Under the pieces are notes generated by a model. The model searched no databases. It was not told the origin of the DNA and worked only from the letters and a program-made list of their open reading frames with translations. Positions 26,057 to 33,844 of a DNA stretch of 64,000 nucleotides are shown in pieces. The position numbers and the translations under genes are program-made. The stretch is from Devosia sp. LC5. GTDB taxonomy: Bacteria; Pseudomonadota; Alphaproteobacteria; Rhizobiales; Devosiaceae. The stretch is from NCBI RefSeq assembly GCF_000735585.1, contig NZ_JNNO01000018.1:1-64000 (forward strand), written 5' to 3'. Every line of letters begins with the position of its first letter. The first letter of the stretch is position 1.

Positions 26057-26066
26057 CTATCTATAA
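26057..26066. promoter_or_regulatory. BioR operator upstream of bioR (probable autoregulation)
   Basis: CTATCTATAA differs by one base from the bioY site TTATCTATAA and matches the known BioR consensus TTATMKATAA at nine of ten positions. It ends 4 bases before the bioR ATG and overlaps the AT-rich -10 area, so BioR binding would block its own transcription or translation start. Confidence 0.75.
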
Positions 26067-26070
26067 AATC

Positions 26071-26739
26071 ATGGCGCAGCCCAAAGACGACACCATCGCC
26101 GTGCGGATCAGCAAGGTCCTGGCCGAGCGGATTATTGCGGGCAATCTCGAGCCCGGCGCCCGGTTGCGGCAGGATCATATCGCCGCCGAGTTTGGCGCCA
26201 GCCACGTGCCGGTGCGCGAGGCCTTCCGCCGGCTCGAAGCGCAGGGGCTGGCGATCAGCGAGCCGCGCCGTGGCGTCCGCGTCGCTGCCTTCGATCTGGC
26301 CGAGGTCAAGGAAATCGCCGAAATGCGCGCGGCGCTTGAAGTGCTGGCGTTGCGCCATGCTGCCCCGCATCTGACGCCGGCCATTCTCGAGGCAGCCGAG
26401 CAGGCGACCCATGCTGGCGACAATTCGCCCGATGTCGCCTCCTGGGAGGCCGCCAACCGGCTATTTCACCGCACTCTGCTGGCTCCCTGCGGCATGCCGC
26501 GTCTGCTCGGTGCCATTGATGATCTGCATGCCGTCAGCGCGCGGTTCCTCTTTGCCGCCTGGCAATCGGCCTGGGAGGCGCGCACCGATCACGACCATCT
26601 GGCGATCCTGGCTGCCTTGCGGGCCGGTAATGTCGAAGAGGCTGCGACGGTGCTGGCGCGGCACGTCCGTTGGATCGGGCAGAAGCCGGTTCGAACGGCG
26701 TCGGGGACGACGCGGAAGGTGTTCACTATCGTTGGGTGA
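26071..26739 (+). CDS. bioR: BioR, GntR-family biotin repressor
   Basis: A 222-residue GntR/FadR-type regulator: winged helix-turn-helix at residues 8-75 (QDHIAAEFGASHVPVREAFRRLEAQGLAI) and an all-helical FCD effector domain from about 80. Its identity as BioR is drawn from context: it lies directly upstream of bioY, and BioR-type sites occur at its own start and at the bioY promoter. BioR represses biotin synthesis or uptake genes in alphaproteobacteria lacking a BirA repressor domain. No clear ribosome site precedes the ATG, so the message may be leaderless or short-leadered. Confidence 0.85.
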   Translation: MAQPKDDTIAVRISKVLAERIIAGNLEPGARLRQDHIAAEFGASHVPVREAFRRLEAQGLAISEPRRGVRVAAFDLAEVKEIAEMRAALEVLALRHAAPHLTPAILEAAEQATHAGDNSPDVASWEAANRLFHRTLLAPCGMPRLLGAIDDLHAVSARFLFAAWQSAWEARTDHDHLAILAALRAGNVEEAATVLARHVRWIGQKPVRTASGTTRKVFTIVG

Positions 26740-26827
26740 GGCGGATCGGGAATCCAGATCGATGAGAATCCCTCCAATGCCCTTGCCTCGTCGTCCAAAA
26801 ATCCGTTTAATAGATCGTCACTTAAAA

Positions 26828-26837
26828 TTATCTATAA
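26828..26837. promoter_or_regulatory. BioR operator at the bioY promoter
   Basis: TTATCTATAA is an exact match to the BioR consensus TTATMKATAA. It overlaps a perfect -10 hexamer TATAAT at 26833-26838, 17 bases before the bioY ATG. The site would block RNA polymerase when BioR is bound. Confidence 0.85.
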
Positions 26838-26854
26838 TTGTCCGAGGATCTCCC

Positions 26855-27436
26855 ATGAACACCGCTGCAACCACAATCCGGCCCAGCTTCAGTCCGCTTG
26901 GCCTGGCTGATCGCTCTGTCCTTTGGCAAGTCGCCGCTGTCGCCCTGGGCACGCTGTTCCTGGCGCTATCGTCCTATGTCGAAGTGCCCATGGTTCCGGT
27001 TCCCATGACCATGCAGACTTTCGCCGTTGCCATGGTTGGCGCGCTTTATGGCTGGCGCCTGGGCGGCGTGACCATTGTGGCCTGGCTCATCGAAGGTGCC
27101 GCCGGCCTGCCGGTCCTCTCGGGCGGCGCAGCGGGGGTGATCCACTTTGCCGGTCCCACCGCCGGCTATCTCTTCGCCTTCCCGATCGCCGGTGCCATTG
27201 TCGGCTGGCTGGCCGAACAGGGCTGGAATGGCAACAAGCCGGTACTGGCCTTTCTCGCTGCCATTGCCGGCAACCTTACCTGCCTCGCATTGGGTTGCGC
27301 CTGGCTTGCCGTGACGATCGGGGCCGAGCCGGCCTTTTTCCACGGCGTTGCGCCGTTCCTGCTTGGCGCTGTGCTCAAGTCCGCACTCGGCGCGGCGGCC
27401 TTGGCCGGCCTGCAGCGCGTGGCGGCCAAGCGTTGA
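26855..27436 (+). CDS. bioY: Biotin transporter BioY (ECF S component)
   Basis: BioY captures biotin in the inner membrane. The 193-residue protein has six hydrophobic helices and family features VEVPMVPVPMTMQTFAVAMVGALYGWRLG, the GLPVLSGGAAG stretch and HFAGPTAGYLFAFPIAGAIVG. The energising ATPase and EcfT partners (BioM, BioN) are not next to it, so it works alone or with distant partners. The start ATG 26855 has GAGGA upstream. The stop overlaps the TTG start of the next gene. Confidence 0.95.
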   Translation: MNTAATTIRPSFSPLGLADRSVLWQVAAVALGTLFLALSSYVEVPMVPVPMTMQTFAVAMVGALYGWRLGGVTIVAWLIEGAAGLPVLSGGAAGVIHFAGPTAGYLFAFPIAGAIVGWLAEQGWNGNKPVLAFLAAIAGNLTCLALGCAWLAVTIGAEPAFFHGVAPFLLGAVLKSALGAAALAGLQRVAAKR

Positions 27437-27861
27437 CCGTCAAGCTGCGGGCACACCATCTGCTCTGCATGCTCACCTATGTCGGCAGGGGGTATACCCC
27501 TGCCTTCACGGCCAATTACGATACCATCATTGTCCGGCTCGGCGCCGGGGAGACGATCGAATTGGTCGCCGGGCCCGACGATGTCTGTGCGCCTCTATTG
27601 GGTATCGGCCAGCCGCATTGCCACAATGATAGCGTGGTGGAACGGGATCGCCTCGCGCGCCTTGCCGTCGCCGATCTGCTGGTTGATATCGATCTGGCGA
27701 AGCCCTTTCATCTCGATCAAACCACGCTCATGGCCCTGCGCGTTGCGTTTTCCACCGGGCAGATCCGGCCCGCCTGTGCCGGCTGCGAATGGTCCGAGCT
27801 CTGCGATAGCGTGGCGCAGTCAGGCTATGCGGGCGCCTCCCTCGCGATGACTGCCTGTTAG
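27433..27861 (+). CDS. DUF1284 cysteine-rich protein, coupled to bioY
   Basis: A 142-residue protein starting at TTG 27433, which overlaps the bioY TGA by four bases, so translation is likely coupled. It has the DUF1284 pattern LRAHHLLCMLTYVGRGY, GPDDVCAPL, QPHCHND and CAGCEWSELC. Seven cysteines (12, 52, 63, 115, 118, 124, 142) and two adjacent His (8-9) suggest metal or Fe-S binding, which is inference. No signal peptide or membrane helix. Biochemical function is unknown; the BioR-controlled upstream gene suggests a biotin- or Fe-S-related role. Confidence 0.8.
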   Translation: MTVKLRAHHLLCMLTYVGRGYTPAFTANYDTIIVRLGAGETIELVAGPDDVCAPLLGIGQPHCHNDSVVERDRLARLAVADLLVDIDLAKPFHLDQTTLMALRVAFSTGQIRPACAGCEWSELCDSVAQSGYAGASLAMTAC

Positions 27862-28033
27862 CCCGGTACCCGTTGCCATTCGGCAACACTTCGGTAACCT
27901 TGTCGCCCGCATCATTCCCCGCTACCAAAGAGGGCTCCCGCCAAGACCATGCCGTTTCGGCGCGCGGGTCGTTAACGCGGCCGCGCTGGATCGCTGCCAT
28001 AATGAAGCCTACCACAGGATATAGTCGGCCCTG

Positions 28034-30913
28034 ATGCGTCCTTTCTTTGCACTCGCGGTGTGGCTTGCGTTCGCGCTTTTCACCATCGCGCCATCCGCCG
28101 CCTTTGAAGTCATTTCGGTCCCCGAAGACGTCAACGCCGTCAATCTGTCCGCCGTGGTGGAAATCACCCCGGGCGCGGATGGGCGCGTGCAATTGTCGAC
28201 CGCACCGGGCGAAGACGGCATTATCCGCCGCATTGAGGTACTGGCGAGCGAGCAGGGGACCAATCCGAATTTCGCCCTGTTCGCGCTGCGCAATGAAAGC
28301 GACCAGCAGATCGAGCGCCTCCTGGTGGCGCCGTTCTTCCGCCTGCCCAATTCGGGCGTGTTCAATCCCGATCTGGGCAATGACCGCCTCGCCGCGCTGA
28401 CGCCCAGTGCCGGCATCCGCCCGGTCAAGCTGGCCGATAGCGAAGCTGACGTCTTCGAAATTACCCTCGATCCGGGTGCCACAGTCACTTTCGTGGCCGA
28501 GCTCTCCTCGGCCGAATTGCCCGAGCTTTACCTCTGGCAGCCCAATCCCTACCGCGATTACGTGAACTCTTTCACCCTGTTCCGCGGCGTGGTGCTGGGC
28601 GTGGCCTCGCTGGCGGCGGTGTTTTTGACCATCATGTTCGTGGTCAAGGGGCGCGGCGTCTTCCCGGCCACGGCTGCCTTTGCCTGGGCCGTACTGATCT
28701 ATCTGCTGATCGATTTTGGCGTTTTGGGCCGCCTGCTTGGCATTCCAGCCGGGGGCATGCAGCCTTTGCGCGCCGCCTCGGAGGCGGGTATAGCCACAAC
28801 ATTGGCCGGGTTCTTGTTCATCTATCTGAACCTGCACCGCTGGCATTTGCGTTTCATTCATCTGGCGCTTGGGCTGGCCGCTCTGTTCCTTGCGCTGTTT
28901 GCCTTTGCCTTCTTCCAGCCCGCCATTGCCGCCACCATTGCCCGGCTCGTGCTGGCCATGCTGGGTTTCTCCGGCTTCTTCCTCATCCTGCTGCTGGCAC
29001 TGCGCGGTTACGATCGCGCCGTGCTGCTGGTGCCCACCTGGATCATCCTGATCTCCTGGTTGTTTTATTCCTGGCTGGTGATTTCAGGCCAGGTCTCCAA
29101 TGACGTGGCTCAACCGGCTGTAGGCGGGGGGCTCGTACTCATCGTCATGCTGCTCGGCTTTACCGCGGTGCAGCACGCGTTTTCCGAAGGGCAGGTGTCG
29201 GTCGGCACCCTCTCCGAAGTGGAGCGCCGGGCATTGGCATTGACCGGGTCGGGCGATTTCGTTTTCGACTGGAACATCGAGCGTGACCGTGTCTCGGTCA
29301 GCGACGAATTGGCGACGCGCCTGGGCGAAAAGCGCGGGGCACTGCGCGGCGCCATCAAGCGCTGGCTCGACCGGGTCCATCCCGACGATCGCGACCGTTT
29401 CCGCACGGCTTTCGACACGCTGGTCGAGCTGCGTCGTGGCAAGGTTTCCGCCGATATGCGTATTGCCGGCCATGATGGCAGCTATCGCAGCTTCCGCATG
29501 CGGGTCAAACCCGTCCTTGGTGGCGATGGCCAGGTCAACCGCATCGTGGGTACGTTGCAGGACGTCACCGAAGACCGTGCTGCTCGTGAGCGCCTGCTGC
29601 ATGACGCGGTGCATGATAGCCTGACGGGTCTGCCTAATCGCCAGCTTTTCCTCGATCGGCTGGAGCGTGCTCTGGTGCGCGCCAGAACCCCGGGGGGCAC
29701 CAAGCCGGCAGTGTTCCTTATCGATATCGACCGCTTCATGGAACTGGAGGAACGTATCGGCCATTCTGCTGCCGATTCCGTGCTGCTGGCGATTTCCCGC
29801 CGTATTGCCCGCATCATGCGCCCGCTCGACACAGTGGCTCGCGTCACCGGCGACCAGTTTGCGGTGATCCTGGCCTCCGAACAGGCCGCCGGCAAAATTG
29901 CTGAGACGGCCGAGCAGATCCGCAAGGCGCTCAAGGCGCCGTTCAATTTCGGTGATCGTGATTTAACGCTGACCGCGTCGATCGGCGTCACCATCTATGA
30001 CAGTGCCCCCGCCGACGCGCCCGATGTGCTGCGCGATGCTGAATTGGCCATGTATTACGCCAAGCGGCTGGGTGGGGACCGAATCGAGGCCTATCGCGCT
30101 TCGGCCCGCTCCATCTCGGCCTATAATCGCGCCAGTGAAGAAGACCTCGAACGCGGCATGAAACAGGGCGAATTGCATGTGCAGTTCCAACCGGTGATGG
30201 ATATCCAGACCGGCCAGCTGGCCGGTGCCGAAGCCCTGATGCGCTGGGTGCATCCGACGCGCGGCGTGGTCAATCCCGACGAATTCGTGCCGCTGGCCGA
30301 ACGCTCCGGCCAGATTGAAAAGCTCGGTCGCCTGGCCTTCGAGCAATCGGCGACGCAGACCAAGGACTGGATGACCTCGTTCGGCCTGCCCGAGGAATTT
30401 TTCATCTCGGTCAATCTGTCGCCCAGCCAGCTCGCCACCGAAACCCTGCTCAATGACATGCGCAACCTGGTCAGTCAGGACAAGGAATTGGCGCGGCACC
30501 TCAAGCTCGAAATCACCGAAAGCCAGGTTATGACCAATCCTGAGCACTCCGCCTATATGCTGCAGGCACTGCGCAATCTGGGCTTGGGTTTGGCACTGGA
30601 CGATTTTGGCACCGGCCATTCCTCGCTGAGCTATCTGCACCGCTTCCCGTTCGACACCATCAAAATCCCCGCGCCCTTCGTGAAGATGGGCGAAGACAAT
30701 GGCATCGCCCACACCCAGGCCCCGATCATCAAGGCTGTGGTGGGTCTGGCCGCTGATCTCGATCTGATGGTGATCGCCGAAGGCGTCGAAACGCTGGACG
30801 AAATCGAACGCCTCCGCCAACTCAACTGCCGCTATGCCCAGGGTTTTGCCTTTGGTGCGGCGATGACGGGTGCGGAGTTTGGCAAGAAGCTGGCGGCGCA
30901 ATTGGCGCGGTAA
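28034..30913 (+). CDS. Membrane PAS-GGDEF-EAL protein, probable c-di-GMP phosphodiesterase
   Basis: A 959-residue c-di-GMP turnover protein. Order: signal peptide (1-23), periplasmic beta-rich domain (about 24-178), a run of about seven or eight membrane helices (185-390) as in 7TM-DISM sensors, PAS (about 400-515), GGDEF (about 524-690) and EAL (about 705-955). The GGDEF signature is degenerate (TGDQF, 605-609), so cyclase activity is unlikely, but an RxxD I-site (RPLD, 596-599) remains. The EAL domain keeps EAL (733-735), NLSPSQL, LEITES, DDFGTGHSS (from 856), Lys877 and AEGVET. The usual KID is KIP (Pro879). Confidence 0.88.
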   Translation: MRPFFALAVWLAFALFTIAPSAAFEVISVPEDVNAVNLSAVVEITPGADGRVQLSTAPGEDGIIRRIEVLASEQGTNPNFALFALRNESDQQIERLLVAPFFRLPNSGVFNPDLGNDRLAALTPSAGIRPVKLADSEADVFEITLDPGATVTFVAELSSAELPELYLWQPNPYRDYVNSFTLFRGVVLGVASLAAVFLTIMFVVKGRGVFPATAAFAWAVLIYLLIDFGVLGRLLGIPAGGMQPLRAASEAGIATTLAGFLFIYLNLHRWHLRFIHLALGLAALFLALFAFAFFQPAIAATIARLVLAMLGFSGFFLILLLALRGYDRAVLLVPTWIILISWLFYSWLVISGQVSNDVAQPAVGGGLVLIVMLLGFTAVQHAFSEGQVSVGTLSEVERRALALTGSGDFVFDWNIERDRVSVSDELATRLGEKRGALRGAIKRWLDRVHPDDRDRFRTAFDTLVELRRGKVSADMRIAGHDGSYRSFRMRVKPVLGGDGQVNRIVGTLQDVTEDRAARERLLHDAVHDSLTGLPNRQLFLDRLERALVRARTPGGTKPAVFLIDIDRFMELEERIGHSAADSVLLAISRRIARIMRPLDTVARVTGDQFAVILASEQAAGKIAETAEQIRKALKAPFNFGDRDLTLTASIGVTIYDSAPADAPDVLRDAELAMYYAKRLGGDRIEAYRASARSISAYNRASEEDLERGMKQGELHVQFQPVMDIQTGQLAGAEALMRWVHPTRGVVNPDEFVPLAERSGQIEKLGRLAFEQSATQTKDWMTSFGLPEEFFISVNLSPSQLATETLLNDMRNLVSQDKELARHLKLEITESQVMTNPEHSAYMLQALRNLGLGLALDDFGTGHSSLSYLHRFPFDTIKIPAPFVKMGEDNGIAHTQAPIIKAVVGLAADLDLMVIAEGVETLDEIERLRQLNCRYAQGFAFGAAMTGAEFGKKLAAQLAR

Positions 30914-30925
30914 GCGAGGAGCGCC

Positions 30926-31501
30926 CTAAGCGTGCCCAGCCTCGGAACTCAAAGTCGCCCGGGTGATATGCAGGCTCGCCAACGCCGCCTTGTAGCGCTC
31001 CTCCACCGGGGTTTCGAACACCAGGTCGCGCGAGAACGGGACGGTCAGCCAGCCATTGTCGCGGATTTCGTCTTCTAGCTGTCCTGCTCCCCAGCCGCAG
31101 CATCCCAGCGCAAATAGCGTTGCTTGCGGTCGTGGGCCGAAGGCCATGGCTTTGAGAATATCGAGCGTGGCGGTGAGATAAATCCCATCGCCGACCTTGT
31201 AGCTATTGCCGCTGGTGTAATCGGCCGAATGCAGCACGAAGCCGCGCCCCTTTTCCACCGGCCCGCCGCGCATCACCACGCCCTGGCGGATCGAGTCGGG
31301 CAGGCGGATCACGGCATCTGGGTCGCCCAGATCGAGTTCGTCGATAATGTCGGCAAAGCGCAGATTGGCCAATTCGTGATTGACCACGAGCCCCATCGCG
31401 CCTTCGCTGCCATGGCCAACAACCAGGATCACGCTTTCGGCAAAGCGTTCATCTTCCATATCTGGCATGGCCACCAGAAACTGGCCTTCAAGCGAATTCA
31501 T
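30926..31501 (-). CDS. YqgE/AlgH family protein (UPF0301)
   Basis: A 191-residue soluble protein with the UPF0301 pattern: LEGQFLVAMPDMEDERFAESVI near the start, then GAMGLVVNHE, RGGPVEKGRGFVLH and a C-terminal GCCGWGAGQLEDEIRDNGWL. The family was linked to alginate regulation in Pseudomonas as AlgH, but a general role is unknown. It is convergent with the GGDEF-EAL gene, only 12 bases apart, and shows no obvious terminator between. Confidence 0.92.
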   Translation of the reverse strand: MNSLEGQFLVAMPDMEDERFAESVILVVGHGSEGAMGLVVNHELANLRFADIIDELDLGDPDAVIRLPDSIRQGVVMRGGPVEKGRGFVLHSADYTSGNSYKVGDGIYLTATLDILKAMAFGPRPQATLFALGCCGWGAGQLEDEIRDNGWLTVPFSRDLVFETPVEERYKAALASLHITRATLSSEAGHA

Positions 31502-31619
31502 AGCCTAATTGTAGGCGTCCCATCCGCATGCGACAAGGCTGGCCGCCTGCAAGAGGCCCATGCGGCCATCACGAAGGCCTGATTACCCGTCAGCTATTTC
31601 TTCATTTCCTGGTGCGCTA

Positions 31620-32441
31620 ATGGCTGTGTTCATGCAGCTTCTATCCGCCCTTGCCCTTTTTGCCGTCACGCTCACGCCCGCCCTAGCGGGCGAAACGCCA
31701 TGGCAGGAAGTCGCCCCCGGCGTGAAGCTGCGACTGATCAGCTCCGGCCTCGTCAAGCCCGATGGCAAGACGCTGCTTGGCCTTGAGATATTCATGCCCG
31801 AAACGACCAAGACCTATTGGCGCGTGCCGGGCGAAACCGGCCTGCCCACCACGCTCGATTTCACCGGCTCAACCGGGCTCGCCAATGACCGCATTGTCTG
31901 GCCCTATCCCAGGCGGGACGAGACTGACGGTTATCTCGACTATGTCTATTATGGCCCGCTGGTTCTGCCGATTGCCGTGACGGTGTCTGGGGACGCGCCC
32001 AACGCGGAAATCTTCGCCACCCTGGGTGTCTGCTCGGAAATCTGCATTCCGGCCCAAGCTCATTTTTCCCTGAGGCTGGACGATGCCGAGCCCGACCGGC
32101 CCAATGGCCTGCGCATCCGCCAGGCTATTGCCATGGCACCCATGCCTTGGGACGGCAAAGCCGCACCCATCGGCTCGGTGCGCTATCACAGTGCCGATCA
32201 TATGCTCGCTATTGAGCTGGGCGATGCTGATGTTGACCCGGCCTCGCTGATCGTGGCGACGGCCAATGGCGAGCCGCTGTTCGGGGCGCCGCAAAAAAGC
32301 CCGGAACCCAACCTAGTCCTCATCCCGATCCTGGGTAAAAGCGAGCCAATCGACTTGGAAAACCAGGATATTCAGCTCACATTCATAACCGATATGGGAG
32401 CTTTCGAAGTCACGCGGACCATCAAGGGTGCGCTGGACTGA
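31620..32441 (+). CDS. Periplasmic DsbD N-terminal-domain-like protein
   Basis: A 273-residue exported protein: signal peptide (residues 1 to about 24, ending near ALAG) followed by a domain like the periplasmic alpha domain of DsbD (PF11412 type). The conserved motif CSEICIPA gives the redox-active cysteine pair. The membrane and thioredoxin parts of full DsbD are missing, so it probably hands on electrons with a separate membrane partner (inference). The ATG at 31620 is preferred over an upstream frame to 31560 because it gives a clean signal peptide. A peroxiredoxin gene lies downstream. Confidence 0.85.
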   Translation: MAVFMQLLSALALFAVTLTPALAGETPWQEVAPGVKLRLISSGLVKPDGKTLLGLEIFMPETTKTYWRVPGETGLPTTLDFTGSTGLANDRIVWPYPRRDETDGYLDYVYYGPLVLPIAVTVSGDAPNAEIFATLGVCSEICIPAQAHFSLRLDDAEPDRPNGLRIRQAIAMAPMPWDGKAAPIGSVRYHSADHMLAIELGDADVDPASLIVATANGEPLFGAPQKSPEPNLVLIPILGKSEPIDLENQDIQLTFITDMGAFEVTRTIKGALD

Positions 32442-32476
32442 CGAGACCCAGGGAACGGAGAGGCCAATAGGCCTTG

Positions 32477-32498
32477 TATGCGGCGCTAAAGCCGCATA
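32477..32498. other. Small hairpin between the DsbD-like and peroxiredoxin genes
   Basis: TATGCGGC (32477-32484) and GCCGCATA (32491-32498) form an 8-base perfect stem with the loop GCTAAA. No U-run follows, so it is not a standard terminator. It could be an RNA stability or processing element. Confidence 0.4.
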
Positions 32499-32567
32499 TC
32501 CGAAACACTGGACTATCAAGGGAAATGGCCGTCCACGGGCGGCGATAGGCATGGGGCATATCCTTTA

Positions 32568-33062
32568 ATGATCGAACGTGGCAGTCCGGTTCCTTCCGTG
32601 CGGATCAAACTTGTTGGCGCAGATGGCGCCACTGATACCACCAGCGATGCTGTACTCGGCAGCGGCACTGTGGCCTTCTTCGCAGTACCCGGTGCCTTTA
32701 CGCCCACCTGCCATGTCAATCATCTGCCCGGCTATCTGGCCAACCTTGGCAAGCTGGTTGCTGCCGGCGTCGACAAAGTAGTCTGTGCCTCGGTCAATGA
32801 CCATCACGTGATGAAAGCCTGGGCCGAAGCCTCGGGCGCGCTGGGCAAGATCGAATTCATCGCCGACGGCAATGGCGACCTCGCCGAGGCCCTGGGCCTG
32901 GCCAAGGATTTTTCGGGTTCGGGCATGGGCAAGCGCTTTGCCCGCGCCTCGATCCTGTTCCGCAACGGCAAGGCCGATGCGGTTTTTGTCGAAGACGGCC
33001 CGGGCGTCAATGCCAGCGGTGCCCCTGCCATGCTGATGGCGCTCGAAACGGCCAATGGCTGA
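32568..33062 (+). CDS. Peroxiredoxin, Prx5 type
   Basis: A 164-residue thiol peroxidase. PGAFTPTCH places the peroxidatic cysteine at Cys48 with the PxxxTxxC signature; a second Cys at 73 matches the Prx5 position, but the usual C-terminal resolving Cys is absent. Prx5 enzymes reduce H2O2 and organic peroxides, usually with glutaredoxin or glutathione. It is cytoplasmic (no signal). Placed after the DsbD-like gene and just before a lipoprotein gene. Confidence 0.92.
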   Translation: MIERGSPVPSVRIKLVGADGATDTTSDAVLGSGTVAFFAVPGAFTPTCHVNHLPGYLANLGKLVAAGVDKVVCASVNDHHVMKAWAEASGALGKIEFIADGNGDLAEALGLAKDFSGSGMGKRFARASILFRNGKADAVFVEDGPGVNASGAPAMLMALETANG

Positions 33063-33087
33063 TCCCCAGGCGCAAGGAGCCAATTCG

Positions 33088-33675
33088 ATGACCAATTTCC
33101 TCCCCATGCTGCGCCTTTCCGCCGCCGCTCCCCTCGCCATTGTGCTGGCTGGCTGCTCCATGGGATCCATGTTTGGCGGCGGCCAGAGCGAGGCCGCCAG
33201 TCAGTCGCTCCAGAACGCCACGGCAAGCCCTGCTGCTATCGCCCAGGCCCAGTCCAACGCGCTGCCCGCCATCGCCACCCAATGCCCGCCCATCAAGGTG
33301 CGCGCGGGCTCGGAGGCCATGTATTATTATGGCGGCGGCCGCGTGGGTGACCCCAAGGCGCTGCAATATCAGGGCGTGATCGACGAAAGCTCGCGCAATT
33401 GCGTGGTCTCCAACGGCTTGATCACCGTCAATATGGGCGTGGTTGGCCGCGTACTGCTCGGCCCCGCAGGCAGCCAGAACAGCGTCAACGCCCCGATCCG
33501 CTTCGCGGTGGAACGCAATGGCGCCGCCGTATTCTCGGAAAAATACACCATTCCCGTCGCCATTACCCCGCCCGCCCAGTCGGCTGAATTCGTCAAGGTG
33601 ATCGAAAACGTTGCCATTCCCTATCTGGGCGGCGAGGAGATCACCATCTGGGTGGGCTTCGATACCAAGGGCTGA
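33088..33675 (+). CDS. Putative outer-membrane or periplasmic lipoprotein, unknown function
   Basis: A 195-residue protein with a type II signal peptide: the lipobox LAGC gives a lipidated Cys near residue 23. The next 45 residues are Ser/Ala/Gln-rich and likely a linker. The globular part has CPPIKVRAGSEAMYYYGGG, a DESSRNCVV segment with two Cys overall, and a C-terminal EEITIWVGFDT strand. AAGGAG 9 bases before ATG 33088 fixes the start. Function is unknown; it follows the peroxiredoxin gene by 25 bases. Confidence 0.78.
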   Translation: MTNFLPMLRLSAAAPLAIVLAGCSMGSMFGGGQSEAASQSLQNATASPAAIAQAQSNALPAIATQCPPIKVRAGSEAMYYYGGGRVGDPKALQYQGVIDESSRNCVVSNGLITVNMGVVGRVLLGPAGSQNSVNAPIRFAVERNGAAVFSEKYTIPVAITPPAQSAEFVKVIENVAIPYLGGEEITIWVGFDTKG

Positions 33676-33707
33676 TTGCGCGCAGGGCGCTTCACATTTT
33701 GAGTGCG

Positions 33708-33836
33708 GGAGGGGATACCCCCTCCTAACCTCCCCCTGATAGGGGGAGGAATCTCTCCACTTTTGGGACTGGATCGAGGCACAGCCACCGGGCGGTTCCT
33801 CCCCCTTGTCAGGGGGAGGCCAGGTGGGGGTACTCC
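33708..33836. repeat. Intergenic palindromic repeat, family E
   Basis: Left arm (GGAGGGGATACCCCCTCC through CCTCCCCCTGATAGGGGGAG) pairs with the right arm (CCTCCCCCTTGTCAGGGGGAGG through TGGGGGTACTCC). Each arm also folds on itself. It separates the convergent lipoprotein gene and gcvPB. A shorter relative is at 45309-45328. Confidence 0.75.
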
Positions 33837-33844
33837 GGTGCCGC

